Position numbers and translations under genes: made by a program | The notes under the pieces: generated by a model | The model's input: the letters and a program-made list of their open reading frames with translations, nothing else | Databases searched by the model: none | Told to the model about the DNA's origin: nothing | Shown: positions 22,841-33,521 of the stretch, one piece after another | Numbering within the stretch: position 1 is the first letter of the stretch | Layout of the letters: each line of letters starts with the position of its first letter | Assembly: GCA_032622095.1 (NCBI GenBank) | Contig: CP136065.1 | Coordinates: forward strand, 216,670,151 to 216,734,150 | Direction: 5' to 3' | Length of the DNA stretch: 64,000 nt | DNA from: Siphonodentalium dalli | Lineage: Eukaryota > Mollusca > Scaphopoda > Gadilida > Siphonodentaliidae

Positions 22841-22978
22841 GGCTAACTTCGATCCACGTATCCGGCATACTATATGGGGAATGATCATTGGTGGTTTCTT
22901 CAACTGGACCCCGAATGTCTTCAACCAGTCAACCATACAGAGAATCTCATCGATGCGTACCGTCAAAGATTCACAAAA
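22841..22978 (+). CDS. SLC5 exon 4 of window (TM7 and loop)
   Basis: 138 nt: one base completing a Glu codon, residues 74-118, then two bases of a Lys codon. It contains NFDPRIRHTIWGMIIGG, then NW and FNQSTIQR, which align with the FNPxPLxRHTFWTxxIGG and GVNQSQVQR segments of SLC5A8/A5. The acceptor TTTTCAG ends at 22840 and the donor is GTTAGT. The 138-nt frame is open throughout. Confidence 0.92.
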
Positions 22979-23199
22979 GTTAGTTGCGCTCGTTGTGACC
23001 TATGTGCATGTTATTCGACATCGTTGGATATCAAAGTATACATATATATCGTACAATAGATTGTGCATCCATTTGATTTTGGGATTATCATAAACGAACT
23101 TTGATCCACTGTCTACATGCAACATGACACAACCATGTATTTTTTTATAATTTATGACGTACCACACTGCGTATTATCGTCTAATGTGGCTCTTTTTAT

Positions 23200-24090
23200 T
23201 CCAGTTTTTTTATTTTGGGTAAAAAACTCGACTTATGATTTGAAGTAGGACGGCTGGTGATCGACCCCAAACCTATATAACATAGCCGTTTATTTATGGC
23301 TTCTGACAATTTTTGGTATTTGAGTTTATTGTCACGTGCGACATCTGCACACAGTAATTCAGAGTTATGCCACTTGTTTCTATTTATAGCAATTTGTCCG
23401 TTAACGCGATAACTTGAACAAACATTAACCAATTTCATTAATTTTTGGTATATCGATCTTTCATAACAATATCTCGAAAACTCGTACGATTTCGAAACCA
23501 GATTTGTCCGGTTTTTTTATCTGAGTTACGATCCTTATAATTATAATTTTCTTTTTTTTGATAGCAATTTTATGATCGTTAGCGCGAAACTTGAAAAAAA
23601 GTCAATGGATTACATTCATGTTTATTTGGACCTTTCACAACAATATCTCATATCTCGATCTTAGTTACGCCCTTAGATTGTTTAATTTTTGGCAAATTTA
23701 TTATCGTTAGCGCGATAAATTGAACAAACTTCATCAATTGCAGCCGATTCCATTCATATTGAGTATAATTATGGATCTTTCACAACAATATCTTGATTGA
23801 GTTTAAAAGCCAGGTTTGTCTGATATTTATTTTACCTGAGTTGTGGCCGCTTAGTTTTGAGTTACGGTTATTTAGGTTGTCAATTTTTTAGTGATTCTCG
23901 GTCGAACAGATTCACTCTTGTGGGCAAAAACCCCGACCAGAGCCATCTTTGGTGAGCAACCCTTGTTTTTACCCGAGTTATGGCCCTTAGTTCTGATATA
24001 TGGTTATTTAGTTCGTTAATTTTTAGTGATTCTCGGTCGGACAGATTCATTCTTATGGGCCAAAAAACTCGGAACAGAGCAATCTTTGAG
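23200..24090. repeat. Diverged direct repeats, period about 120-240 bp
   Basis: CGTTAACGCGATAACTTGAA, CGTTAGCGCGAAACTTGAA and CGTTAGCGCGATAAATTGAA plus a TTTCACAACAATATCTC phrase recur; the 3' part repeats GTGATTCTCGGTCGRACAG twice. Confidence 0.6.
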
Positions 24091-24512
24091 GCGCAACTCT
24101 TGTCCCACTGTTACCGCATTATATACAATGAGATGTTCGTTTATTTTCGGATTGTTGTTACTCGAAATGTATTACAGCACAATTGCTTATATTGTCCAAA
24201 AGGCTAATAATTTTTCACAAGGACACAGGGGGGGCGCTGTTAAGAACTCGTATATATGGAACACCGGATGGTCACAATGCAATGATCGCCAAATTTTTGC
24301 ACAAGGGTGTGGATATATATATAGACATAACTTCCTACTTTTTATGATCAAAAGTTGGTTTTAGTCGCCGAAATCAAAGATTGTATAGATCATGAATAAG
24401 GTGTCCCATGCAATGTCGTGCTAGCCAGTTCAGTCCAACTCTCGTCTAACCTGTCGCCGACCAGGGGGGGGGGGGGGGGGGGGTTCAGTGCCATATAACC
24501 CCGTCGCCTTAA

Positions 24513-25409
24513 TGACACGGGTGACATTCGGTGTTGTTACAGATGTTAAAATAGTCGCACCCGCTAAAACAGCCATAAACAGAATGAATATTATAAAATA
24601 GACAGATATTGTTCTTATTCCAATCATAAATATCGCGTATATTGCATGTTATTGTCACGTTTGTACGCTTTGTTATGTAAACAAACATCAAAAACGTTAC
24701 AGAACCATTTGTGTGTATAGGCTAACACTTGGAAGAACAACCGGATCGTCCAATGAAAATGTTCCGTAACACTTGGAAGAACAACCGGATCGTCCAATGA
24801 AAATGTTCCGTAACACTTGGAAGAACAACCGGATCGTCCAATGAAATGTTCCGTTACGCTGTGGGAGGCTCAGATAAAATTATTGGTGCCGTCAACAATC
24901 GCATTCAAATCACACCAATTTATATTTTAATCGACACATTCTACCCGCTGTCAGTTCAAAATCCAGCTAATCCATGATTGGTAAATGATCAGACAGAAAA
25001 CGTGTACATAATATAATTGTTCTTGCAAAGAGATGAATATTTTTCAATCCAGTTTTCCCCTAACATATATATGGCAACACATACAAAATTAGGAATTTAA
25101 TATATGATAGTATTGTGAATTGTAAGTTGTAGAAGCACAAAATTATGGGTTTTTACTGACGTACAATGCTTGGGAATCTAAATAAGGAAATGACGCAATA
25201 TCATGACTCTGCAAATGAACAAAACAAAAACGCTTATTGTGAGAAACTAAACAACACTCGACCTGAATTTACTTTGACAGCGTGTTTTGTGAATAATATC
25301 GCATTCATATCATCATTATGCTATACTATTAGTATATTCTTGAGGAAATTATCATAATTTGATAATTGTTATTTCCCAATTATAACCTACAACGAAGGCC
25401 GCCGTCCCT
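24513..25409 (-). mobile_element. Family A relative (minus strand, diverged)
   Basis: The right end GAAGGCCGCCGTCCCTTTAA is the reverse of the family A start, and 24513-24720 matches the family A 3' part (for example AACAGCCATAAACAGAATG). It shares its TTAA (25410-25413) with the adjoining family B element. Confidence 0.55.
24723..24856. repeat. 44-bp tandem array, 3 copies
   Basis: TAACACTTGGAAGAACAACC starts at 24723, 24767 and 24811. Confidence 0.92.
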
Positions 25410-25413
25410 TTAA

Positions 25414-25795
25414 CCCTTTACCCAACAAACCGGCCAAAACCGGCCAAATAAAGCTTCAACAGCCTAAATTATCTTCGGTCTGTCTCAATAAAACCATACA
25501 AATATGGATATCATTGGAACCGGCTCATTGACCACATTGTGATGGTTACAGTTATGCCCTGTCCCAATGCATTCTCTTATATATGCGAGTCGACCATAGG
25601 TCGCCTCGCATATATAAGAGAATGCATTGGCCTTAAAAAAAACACTTTTTACCATTTTTTCTTACATTCTTTAACAATTTTATAATTTTTAATGTGTTAA
25701 GCCAATGCATTCTCTTATATATGCGAGGCGACCTATGGTCGACTCGCATATATAAGAGAATGCATTGGCACAGGGCCGTTCTGTTGGGTAAAGGG
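25414..25795 (+). mobile_element. Family B MITE (piggyBac-like), perfect TTAA flanks
   Basis: CCCTTTACCCAACA at the left and its inverse at the right, flanked by TTAA at 25410-25413 and 25796-25799. Two palindromes (25563-25631 and 25701-25770) of about 70 bp surround a 70-base AT-rich spacer. CCCT..-type ends with TTAA targets are characteristic of piggyBac transposons. Confidence 0.9.
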
Positions 25796-25856
25796 TTAAT
25801 TGTGGGAAAATGATGAACTATATTATGTAGCCAATACGTTTCTACTTCTTTTATAG

Positions 25857-25992
25857 AGCCTTCTGGTTGACGCCGGTTCTTCTAATATTGTTAGGAACCA
25901 TTCTGTTAATAATCGGCTTAACGCTGTATGCATACTTCCACATGATCGGCTGCGACCCGATAGCATCGGGAATACTCCACAATCCGAACCAG
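25857..25992 (+). CDS. SLC5 exon 5 of window (TM8)
   Basis: 136 nt: one base plus 45 codons, residues 120-164. A hydrophobic run (PVLLILLGTILLIIGLTLYA) is followed by GCDPIASGILHNPNQ. This matches the GLxLYxxYxxCDPxxxGxxxxPDQ segment of SLC5A5/A6/A8. The donor GTGAGT starts at 25993, and the exon tail plus donor is duplicated 49 bp downstream. A piggyBac-like MITE ends 61 bp upstream. Confidence 0.9.
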
Positions 25993-26090
25993 GTGAGTGA
26001 TGTTTCCCACGACGCACCCATATACTGTGAATCCGAACCAGGTGAGTTGTGTTTCCCACGACGGACCAATATATTGTGCCACCGAGCTGC
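25981..26090 (+). repeat. Duplicated exon 5 tail and donor
   Basis: AATCCGAACCAG|GTGAGT occurs at 25981 and again at 26030, each followed by a TTTCCCACGACG stretch (unit 49 bp). The second donor would shift the frame because 49 is not divisible by three. Confidence 0.82.
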
Positions 26091-26206
26091 CAGTCTGTTA
26101 CAGTTTAAGCATAAAATCTTTTAGGCTAATTGATAAGCATGCAGCTTTATATCGACAAGGGAGGCATTCGCTGACACTGGCTTACCCTGCATATACAGAT
26201 AATCGC

Positions 26207-26209
26207 GCC

Positions 26210-26254
<45 letters not shown>

Positions 26255-26274
26255 CATAATAATAATAATCAATA
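26207..26274. repeat. (AAT)n microsatellite
   Basis: About 20 AAT units with one interruption, shortly downstream of exon 5. Confidence 0.95.
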
Positions 26275-26279
26275 ACTAT

Positions 26280-28400
26280 AACTGTGCCCGTTATTTCGTT
26301 AAATGTCACTTTTACTAAATAATGGACATGTCTATAGATGGACACCACAAAGAGAAAACATTCTAGAACAATATTGAAAACTTTTCTCGATAGTTATTGT
26401 GGGCTCGGTTTTCTGGGGAGGCGGTATCTTTGACAAAACTTTACCTTTACGGAATAACGTGCATAACTATAGATGGACAACACATGGTGACTAACTTTGG
26501 GAAAACATTGAAAATAAACCTTTCTCAGAAACTTATAGATTGTATGCCCGTACGGGCGCAGCGACATGGCACGGATGTATCGACATGGTACGGACGTAGC
26601 GATATATTACGAATAGAGCGGATGTATTTGTTATCGATACAAAGCTACTTGTTAGTCTAGCAGATTTACCCTTGATACATATAATATGTAGGTAGATTGG
26701 GTGACTGTGCAATACTAACTTCCTGCCATATTATACATATTCTTACTGCATTGGAAATTAATGGAGGCTGCATGAATCGAGGTTATATCGATAGCCATTT
26801 GCAGGCCACAGCTTTGTTCGTTGACCTGCGAAGAATACCTTATAAGGTCTGATGTATTGACATTATATCGATAATCATGCATGAACTAGGTTACTACTAT
26901 TGGAATCTGCTAAGGTATAAATTTGCACTGTGCAGTACAAATGTGCTGACTATTTACTGCAGTCCACACACACTTCTTCGGAAACCCCATGCGCATTGCG
27001 CACGCTCTGGTCATATTTCAAATTGTTCTGTTGCCAAGTCATACTCTCGCTGTAACGCATTTAAAGATAAGTTTAAATAGGCAAAACATCCTTATAAGGA
27101 CAGTATGCATATATATTAGCATATAAATGTACATTTTGTAGTAATCAGTAATATATATATATATATACATGTATATATGCTATTAATAGAAGGTAATGTA
27201 TAACTTCAAAGAAGCTGCACAGTGTGCAAAGGGTCGTCACGTCTACAGGTATTAATTGATTATTATTAATTATGCGATACTCATTGTGTGCTGAGAATAT
27301 GACAAATTGAATTGTATATATTTGAAATATTGTTGGATAAAATGTTGACAAGCTGTTCATTTTGGGTAATGCTTTCGAAGTCTGGGAAATTTGTCTTCAT
27401 ATAGGGTTAACGATTAAGATGACGCACTTATTAAATTGGAGTTGAATATTAATAATAAACTTAAAACGACATAAAGAATGACACACAATAGGACACATCA
27501 GAAGTGTGGGTTGTCATAAACTCACAAACCCAGTGACTGTGTGAAGTCTGAAATTATTATTATTGCCTTAATTGTTCCGAGGATCAAATAAAAATAGTAT
27601 CACAGGTCCCGAGAACAATAATTTACCTCACCCCTAATACAGTTCTGAAAGTGATATTTTTAATAAATACGAGAGCTATGGGGCCGTTATGTGGCTGCGT
27701 TGAGTTGGTCAGTAAACAATTCCGCTTCTAATGATGTAAAATATATATATTCTACTCACCGTCGATAGTATCTTTGAGGAGCGAGTCTGTATAAAACGAA
27801 GTCTTTTACCAAGCTGGAGTAGACACCATGTCGAACGAGTGAAAAAAAAAACAGCCGATTTGCGTCATACCTATATATGTTCATAACCGGAGTTCCTCTG
27901 ATCCATTTTTACACGGAGGTAAACATCTGCACACATATTTATATGCCATGAAAATACTTTACCAAAGTCATAGATCTATCAGCCGTTGTCAACTTCCCAT
28001 GCACAGTCAGACGCAGGCTTTTGGTGGTACCATACCAGCAAGAATAACAATGAATGCTCTTCCACATAATTGCCAGGCGCACAGGATTATGTCATAAAAG
28101 ATAGGTAATGTTCACGACTAACATGAACGATTTTCTATCGCATATTGTAATTCAAGTTGAATATGTGTCATTAAAAGACGCATGTTGATTGGCCGAGGGC
28201 TGCTAACTTTAGTGATCGATTCACCAGCACCGCTGATGCACACATTTGGACGGAGGACGTTGCGATTGACGACGCGCGTCAAATACGTCACCGCGTCACC
28301 AGGAGTCGGGTAATCGACTTCAACTTGAATGTTGTTCCATATGGATACTATCAACAAGAAGTTGTTCGGGCGCTGTTCCAAGTAACCGGGGGGGGGGGGC
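26280..28400. other. Intron without recognised gene
   Basis: 26285-26480 resembles 54690-54840 (CCGTTATTTCGTTAAATGTC and relatives). A (TA)n run is at 27150-27170. The remainder is AT-rich with no family motif. Confidence 0.45.
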
Positions 28401-28408
28401 ATTATATC

Positions 28409-28631
28409 CAAGCCTTGAAATAGTGTGTCTGTCATTTGCAGAATGAGGTTCCCAGAGGGTGACTTTAGTGATGCTACCCCGCATAGCGGGCTAGCATCAC
28501 CAAATTCACCCTCTGGGAACCTCATTCTGCTGAGGTATAAACAGAATGTGGTCCCCGGAGGGTGTATTTAGTGATGCTACCCCTCTGTGGACCTCATTCT
28601 GCTTATGACAGGCACACTATTTCAAGGCTTG
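28409..28631. mobile_element. Family C MITE, copy 4 (short form, 8-bp TSD)
   Basis: 223 bp with CAAGCCTTGAAATAGTGTG ends flanked by perfect ATTATATC duplications (28401-28408, 28632-28639). Confidence 0.9.
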
Positions 28632-28850
28632 ATTATATCCAGAAATTTTATCACCGGAAAAAAGGATATCTCATTCCATAGCGATAGTATACTAACTTTT
28701 ACTGTTGAAACATTTTCATTTTGGACCCATAATTCCAGCGAGGTAACTCTATTATTATTTATCTGAGTGGTGGACTAAAGAGTCGCTGTTCCCTGATAAA
28801 CGCATAACTGTGGACGTTTATATGTACAGTACATTGATGTATCTTTCCAG

Positions 28851-28939
28851 ATTATGTCATACTACGTGTTAAAGGTGCTCAAGAAGGTTCCTGGCTTCAC
28901 AGGGATCTACGTTTCAGCTCTACTCTGTGGAGCTTTAAG
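28851..28939 (+). CDS. SLC5 exon 6 of window (start of TM9)
   Basis: 89 nt: 29 codons, residues 165-193, plus AG of a split Ser. The peptide IMSYYVLKVLKKVPGFTGIY then YVSALLCGAL matches LMPYxVxDxLxxxPGLPGLFVxxxxSGxL of SLC5A8-type carriers. The acceptor CCAG ends at 28850 and the donor is GTGGGC. Confidence 0.88.
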
Positions 28940-29425
28940 GTGGGCATTTCCGTGAATACATATTTGTTTTGGAAAAACTTACTGTATTCCGATTCTTGAC
29001 TCTCAATCTTCCATGGTAGATTTGAAGACTATTAAGTTTTGTTGTCCCAACGTAAATTACGAAATTTTTAATACGGATATCCCCGTGGTGGTCACGTTTT
29101 CCTTTGGTCTAGTATATACGATATTAGTATACAATTTTGTGTATCGTTTAATAACATGAACTAGTGTGGGTGAACACCTCTATTGATAGCTTTCATTTGT
29201 TAATGGACAGGAACCAGTACGTCACTAATCAAGTCTCTAACCCAAAGCGTTTTTTATTTTAAATTTGCTTAAAACATATATAAACGTTTGTCTGAAGGGA
29301 TAAACTAGTGCATGAGCTGTGGAAACTCAGTAATCGAAAAAACTCATATTTAAAAGTTAAATTTTCAAGTAAAATATGTATCGATTGTATCCCGATTTTG
29401 AACATCAATCACACCTCAACCATTT

Positions 29426-30371
29426 AAAGGTACTCAATCCGATTCGACGGTCCCCATATCATCAGATTCCAACAACAACAACAACAACATTCTTTGAAAT
29501 GCCGCTTCAATTATCAGAATCGATTAATTGCCCAAAAATAATGCTAACCACTGTTAACTATAGTATAAAATTGCCCAAAACCTGTTATTTATCAACGTTT
29601 TGTTCAACGTAATTTTGCCGGTTGTCAAATATCTGACACAAAAAAGCCACTGGATTTTAGAGTGATCGACCTTCATCCGCTATCTGGTCAGATAAGTTCT
29701 TCTCGTCGACAGTTTACTGGGCCACTTAAAGGCACGTGAGGCCTTAATTGTAGAAAATATTCATATTTGTTCCAATCACCGTAAACAGAAAAAAACATTA
29801 AAACGCATCCAGTTTCGTTCATATATACCATGACCATCGCGTAAACAGCATGTTATCATAAAGATTTACTATATTTTACCTAAGCAAGAGCCTGATTGTG
29901 TTACAGAAGACAACACAATGCTGCTGGCTAATCACACACAAATGACATAAACGCTCTTTATTCGTTCCATATCAGGAATTCACCCACAAAGAACGCTCTT
30001 TATGTTTACCATCATAATATAAACAAACACCAGAAAAGTAACTTTTTATGCTTTTGTTTACATAACAATGGTCAAAAGTATGACAATAACATACTGTTTA
30101 TGCGATATTTCTTATTTGTATACGGACAAAGTCTGTCTACATTTTGTTGTTCTTTCTGTTTGTGGCGGTTTTTGACGGGTGGAAATATTTTCACAGGATA
30201 CCCACCGCCAAGGCCAACCGTACCTTTAAAATAAAAATAATAGATTTCAAACATCGAAATCTGATCACTCCTAGCTTTGATGGGTGGGTTCCTCGACTCG
30301 AATCAAATATTTTTTACCCCTGAAGCCAAGGAAATAGTAAATTGCGAGCGTTAATTAGGATTGACTACCTT
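29426..30371 (-). mobile_element. Family E MITE interrupted by a family A element
   Basis: The left part 29426-29729 (AAAGGTACTCAATCCGATT...) and right part 30226-30371 (...AATTAGGATTGACTACCTTT) are the two halves of an E element in reverse orientation, split by the A element at 29730-30225. Confidence 0.75.
29730..30225 (+). mobile_element. Family A MITE, copy 2 (TTAA-flanked)
   Basis: Flanked by TTAA at 29726-29729 and 30226-30229; ends AGGCACGTGAGGCC and GGCCAACCGTACCT. It is inserted in family E, so it is the younger of the two. Confidence 0.8.
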
Positions 30372-30475
30372 TAATAGATATTCGCAAAATGCACATAATC
30401 CCTTTCACTCATAAATAAATAACTCATGCAACAAATATCTAGCTCATCCACTGCATGCTATCCATATATCAGCTA

Positions 30476-30684
30476 TCCGAAGGTCTGAATCGACGGCTTA
30501 GAGATTACATTAGTGACGTATAGGTTCCTGAAGGTCTGATTCGACGGTTTAGAGATTACATTAGTGACGTATAGGTTCCTGAAGGTCTGATTCGACGGCT
30601 TAGAGATTACACTAGTGACGTATAGGTTCTTGAAGGTCTGAATCGACGGTCTAGAGATTACATTAGTGACGTAAGTTCTGGCCC
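30476..30684. repeat. 51-bp tandem array, 4 copies
   Basis: AGGTCTGAWTCGACGGYTTA at 30481, 30532, 30583 and 30634, each with ATTAGTGACGTATAGGTTC. Confidence 0.9.
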
Positions 30685-30818
30685 TGGCTATATATAGTGC
30701 AAACAATTTACTAATAACATTGGAATGCAATTAAATCCAAAACTGAGAAATATTTTTATAGTTCTTTAACAAAGTTGACTCTCAGTGGACTTCACCCGAT
30801 CTGTGTCAAAACATTGTT

Positions 30819-31902
30819 CAGTCTCTTTGAAAAGCAGACGAAAATCCTAACGGATGTACATCTCTAGATCTCTCTATTAAAATTAGATTCTGTATTGAAC
30901 AGGGGGGGGGGTGAAAACATTTCTTCCGGCACGTATGCCGGGGTGGGTGGGTGGTCAAAGCCACCAACAAGCAATTTTTTCCGCAACTAAAAAAAAAAAA
31001 ATCCTGTTTGTTTTTAGTGTTTTGGCAATGAGATGGGCTTCAAAACCACTTTAAATCAGTTTGAATGAGAGAAATAATGTAATTCTAACTGGTAAACTGA
31101 CTGCAGGCAGTTATCGTGTTGTATTTTGTTGCAAATTTTGAAATCCAAGATGGCCGCTGGCAGCCATGTTTTTTTTGGCCGAATGACCTCAAAATTACTC
31201 ATTCCTATTTACATGTCCATGTTAACATCCATGATAAATAGTATGCACAGAAATTCATATACAGCTGTTTACAGTGAATTTCCCCCCGCAAATCTCTGTT
31301 TTAGTGTTAAAAGGGGGGGGGGGGTGTCAAAAAATGGTCGGAAAAAACTGCCGAAAACAGAAAAAAATTTGGCGGTGGGGGTGGGTGGGTACAAAAAATG
31401 ATCGAAAGGGAAAAAATGCCATACGTGCCTGAAATTTTTTTCCGACCCCCCCCCCCCCCGTATTGAAGGGATTTCCTCCATTTCATTGGACTACGCGCGA
31501 TTTTATTGGTTTATGGCTTAACAGATCACTTCACAGATCAGAGGTCCATGACGTGTTGACATTTTCCCCACGTATTGTCAAACTCAACTATTGTTGGAAA
31601 AATGAGTACAATCGATATATCCATAATTCATCATACTCATCGCAATATAGGAGACATCATCTTCGAGTTTTGATCAGTCAACGATATTCATGAATTCTTT
31701 CGCATCTTGTTTTATAACTATTTCTAAATACTACGATTCTCACAAACATTTACTACACCAGGAATGCACTCCATATTTGGAAACGGTTTATTACGTCATG
31801 TTGGGAATGTCGCATCGTCGATTCGTCGTAGAAATGAAATATAATTGACACATCTAGAAACGTATATCCGTAAGGATTTTCGTCGGCTTTTCAAAGAGAC
31901 TG
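30819..31902 (+). mobile_element. Family Y element interrupted by family G
   Basis: Inverted ends CAGTCTCTTTGAAAAG and CTTTTCAAAGAGACTG. Body shared with 56924-57658 (CATTTCATTGGACTACGCGC, ATTGTCAAACTCAACTATTG). A family G copy at 30901-31460 is inserted in it. Confidence 0.72.
30901..31460 (+). mobile_element. Family G repeat, copy 2
   Basis: Begins with a G-run and ends with a C-run (31446-31459). Over most of its length it matches 13948-14508, including CAAGATGGCCGCTGGCAGCC. Confidence 0.75.
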
Positions 31903-31935
31903 AATATTGTTTTGTTAGCCATTTTATCTTCTTAA

Positions 31936-32417
31936 AGGCACGTGCGGCCTTAATTGTCGAAAATATTCATATTTGTTCCAAACACCGTAAACAGAAAAAC
32001 ATTAAAACGCATACATTTACGTTCATATATACAATGACCATCGCGTAAACAGCATGTTATCATAAAGACCTACTATATTTTACCTAATCAAGAGCCTGGT
32101 TGTTTTACAGAAGACAGCACAATGCTACTGGCTAATCACACATAAATGGCATAAACGCTCTTTATTAGTTCCATATCATGTATTCATCGACAAAGAACGC
32201 TCTTTATGTTTACCATCATAGTATAAACAAACACCAGACAAGTAACTTTTTATGCTTTTGTTTACATAACAATGGTCAAACAAATGACCATAACATACTG
32301 TTTATGCGATATTTCTTATTTGTATACGGACAAAGTCTATCTACATTCTGTTTGTGGCGGTTTTTGACGGGTGGAGATATTTTCACAGGATACCCACCGC
32401 CAAGGCCAACCGTGTCT
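31936..32417 (+). mobile_element. Family A MITE, copy 3 (TTAA-flanked)
   Basis: TTAA at 31932-31935 and 32418-32421; about 90 percent similar by eye to copy 2. The right TTAA is also the left flank of an H element. Confidence 0.8.
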
Positions 32418-32421
32418 TTAA

Positions 32422-32677
32422 CCCTTTCTTTAATAAATACTCATTGACGAGTAGTTCTCTTAGGAAATGTTCAGATAATAAGTTTAACAAACGAGCATAT
32501 TATCTGAACATTTCCCACCAATAAACATGAATTCTTCTGCACTTGTATTGTCATTTCCCCTGTCTGTCGTCTGCTTTTATTACCGGAACATGCATCCAAA
32601 TGAATAATTCACCATTCCAATGTATACTTTTATAACTGAGTGGGAGAATCCATTTACTGATTTAGTAAAGAAATGGT
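32422..32677 (+). mobile_element. Family H MITE (CCCTTT ends), copy 1
   Basis: CCCTTTCTTTAATAAATACTC start and a degraded AGTAAAGAAATGG end; body with AATGTTCAGATAATAAG. Relatives are at 47106, 50695, 53184 and 54440. The end lies about 14 bp before SLC5 exon 7. Confidence 0.7.
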
Positions 32678-32692
32678 TTATCTTCTTAACAG

Positions 32693-32805
32693 CACGTTGT
32701 CGTCTGGCATTAACGCCCTTGCAGCTAATACCGTGGAGGATATCCTGGGGAAGAATCTCGCCAAAATGTCAGATGCCAGGGTGACAATCATCGCTAAAAT
32801 TATAG
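32693..32805 (+). CDS. SLC5 exon 7 of window (TM9, Na+-site motif)
   Basis: 113 nt: one base completing Ser, residues 195-231, then G of a split Val. It reads TLSSGINALAANTVEDILGK. Together with the split Ser this gives the S-T pair equivalent to Ser353/Thr354 of human NIS, a Na+-coordinating site in SLC5; the NIS Thr351 position is Ala here. The acceptor TTAACAG is weakly pyrimidine-rich and lies about 14 bp from the end of an H-family MITE. The donor GTATGT starts at 32806, and the exon tail plus donor is present three times. Confidence 0.88.
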
Positions 32806-32932
32806 GTATGTCTCAAATTATAAAATGTCAGATGTCAGGGTGACAACCATCGCTAAAATTATAGGTATGTCTTAAAATATAAAATGTCAGATGCCATGGT
32901 GAAAATCATCGCTGAAATATTGGTTTGTCAGA
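32764..32932 (+). repeat. Three tandem copies of exon 7 tail and donor
   Basis: AAAATGTCAGATG to AAAATTATAG|GTATGT occurs at 32764-32811 and 32822-32870 (period 59 bp). A more diverged copy at 32880-32928 has the donor changed to GTTTGT. Use of the second donor would put TAA six codons into the added sequence. Confidence 0.82.
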
Positions 32933-33322
32933 AAATCTAATTAGAACCTAATACATCACTGGTCCAAATTTGAAAATTTACAAACATTCTCAAAATATTA
33001 ATTGACATGTTTGATCAGTACCCCTGTAACCAGTAGATAATACTTTACCAGTACCTATGTGACCATTTGGTCTATAAATTGGAAGTGACTAACATTCAGT
33101 CTTAAATTATTAATTTTGTACAGTGGACAGTATAAGAATTTTGCTATGCAATTTTTCGACTGAAAGAAAATAAAAGGTATTCAAGAAAATAAAAACAAAA
33201 TAACCAACTAATTAATGAATAAAATAACCAACTAATTAATGAATAAAATAAAACAAAACAAAAATCATTTAATTCATATTATTGTCATCGAATGTTCCTA
33301 ATTGAGTTAGTTTTAATTACAG

Positions 33323-33364
33323 TCGTTTGTTACGGCGTTATAGTCATTGCGATAGTAAATAGAG
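33323..33364 (+). pseudogene. Diverged relic or alternative copy of exon 8 start
   Basis: After an AG at 33321-33322, the 38-40 bases GTTTGTTACGGCGTTATAG onward align with the start of exon 8 (GTTTTCTTCGGTGTTATAG). In phase they would encode VCYGVIVIAIVN in place of VFFGVIAIVIAY. The frame runs to a TGA about 20 codons later with no clear donor, and a 151-bp palindrome begins at 33371. It is either a dead duplicate truncated by that insertion or an unused alternative exon. Confidence 0.5.
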
Positions 33365-33370
33365 ATTATC

Positions 33371-33521
33371 ACTACAGTGAAGTGATCTGAGTCTCCATAT
33401 CACGCCGAGTTGAGAAGGTGAGATCACGGATCAGACGAGCTGCCGCAGGCTGCGAGTCTGATCCGTGATCTCACCTTCTCAACGAGACGTGATGTGGAGA
33501 CTCAGATCACTTCACTGCAGT
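33371..33521. repeat. 151-bp palindrome, arms about 70 bp
   Basis: ACTACAGTGAAGTGATCTGA to TCAGATCACTTCACTGCAGT with GAGAAGGTGAGATCACGGAT inverted inside; loop around CTGCCGCAGGCTGCG. Confidence 0.88.

Noticed and set aside
22209-22868. 219-codon ORF on the minus strand
   Set aside because: It crosses a foldback and SLC5 exon 4 on the opposite strand. Its peptide halves mirror the plus-strand ORF, as expected for inverted DNA.
28118-28525. 135-codon minus-strand ORF
   Set aside because: Overlaps a family C MITE and its flank; the peptide is the repeat translation also seen at 7364 and 21306.
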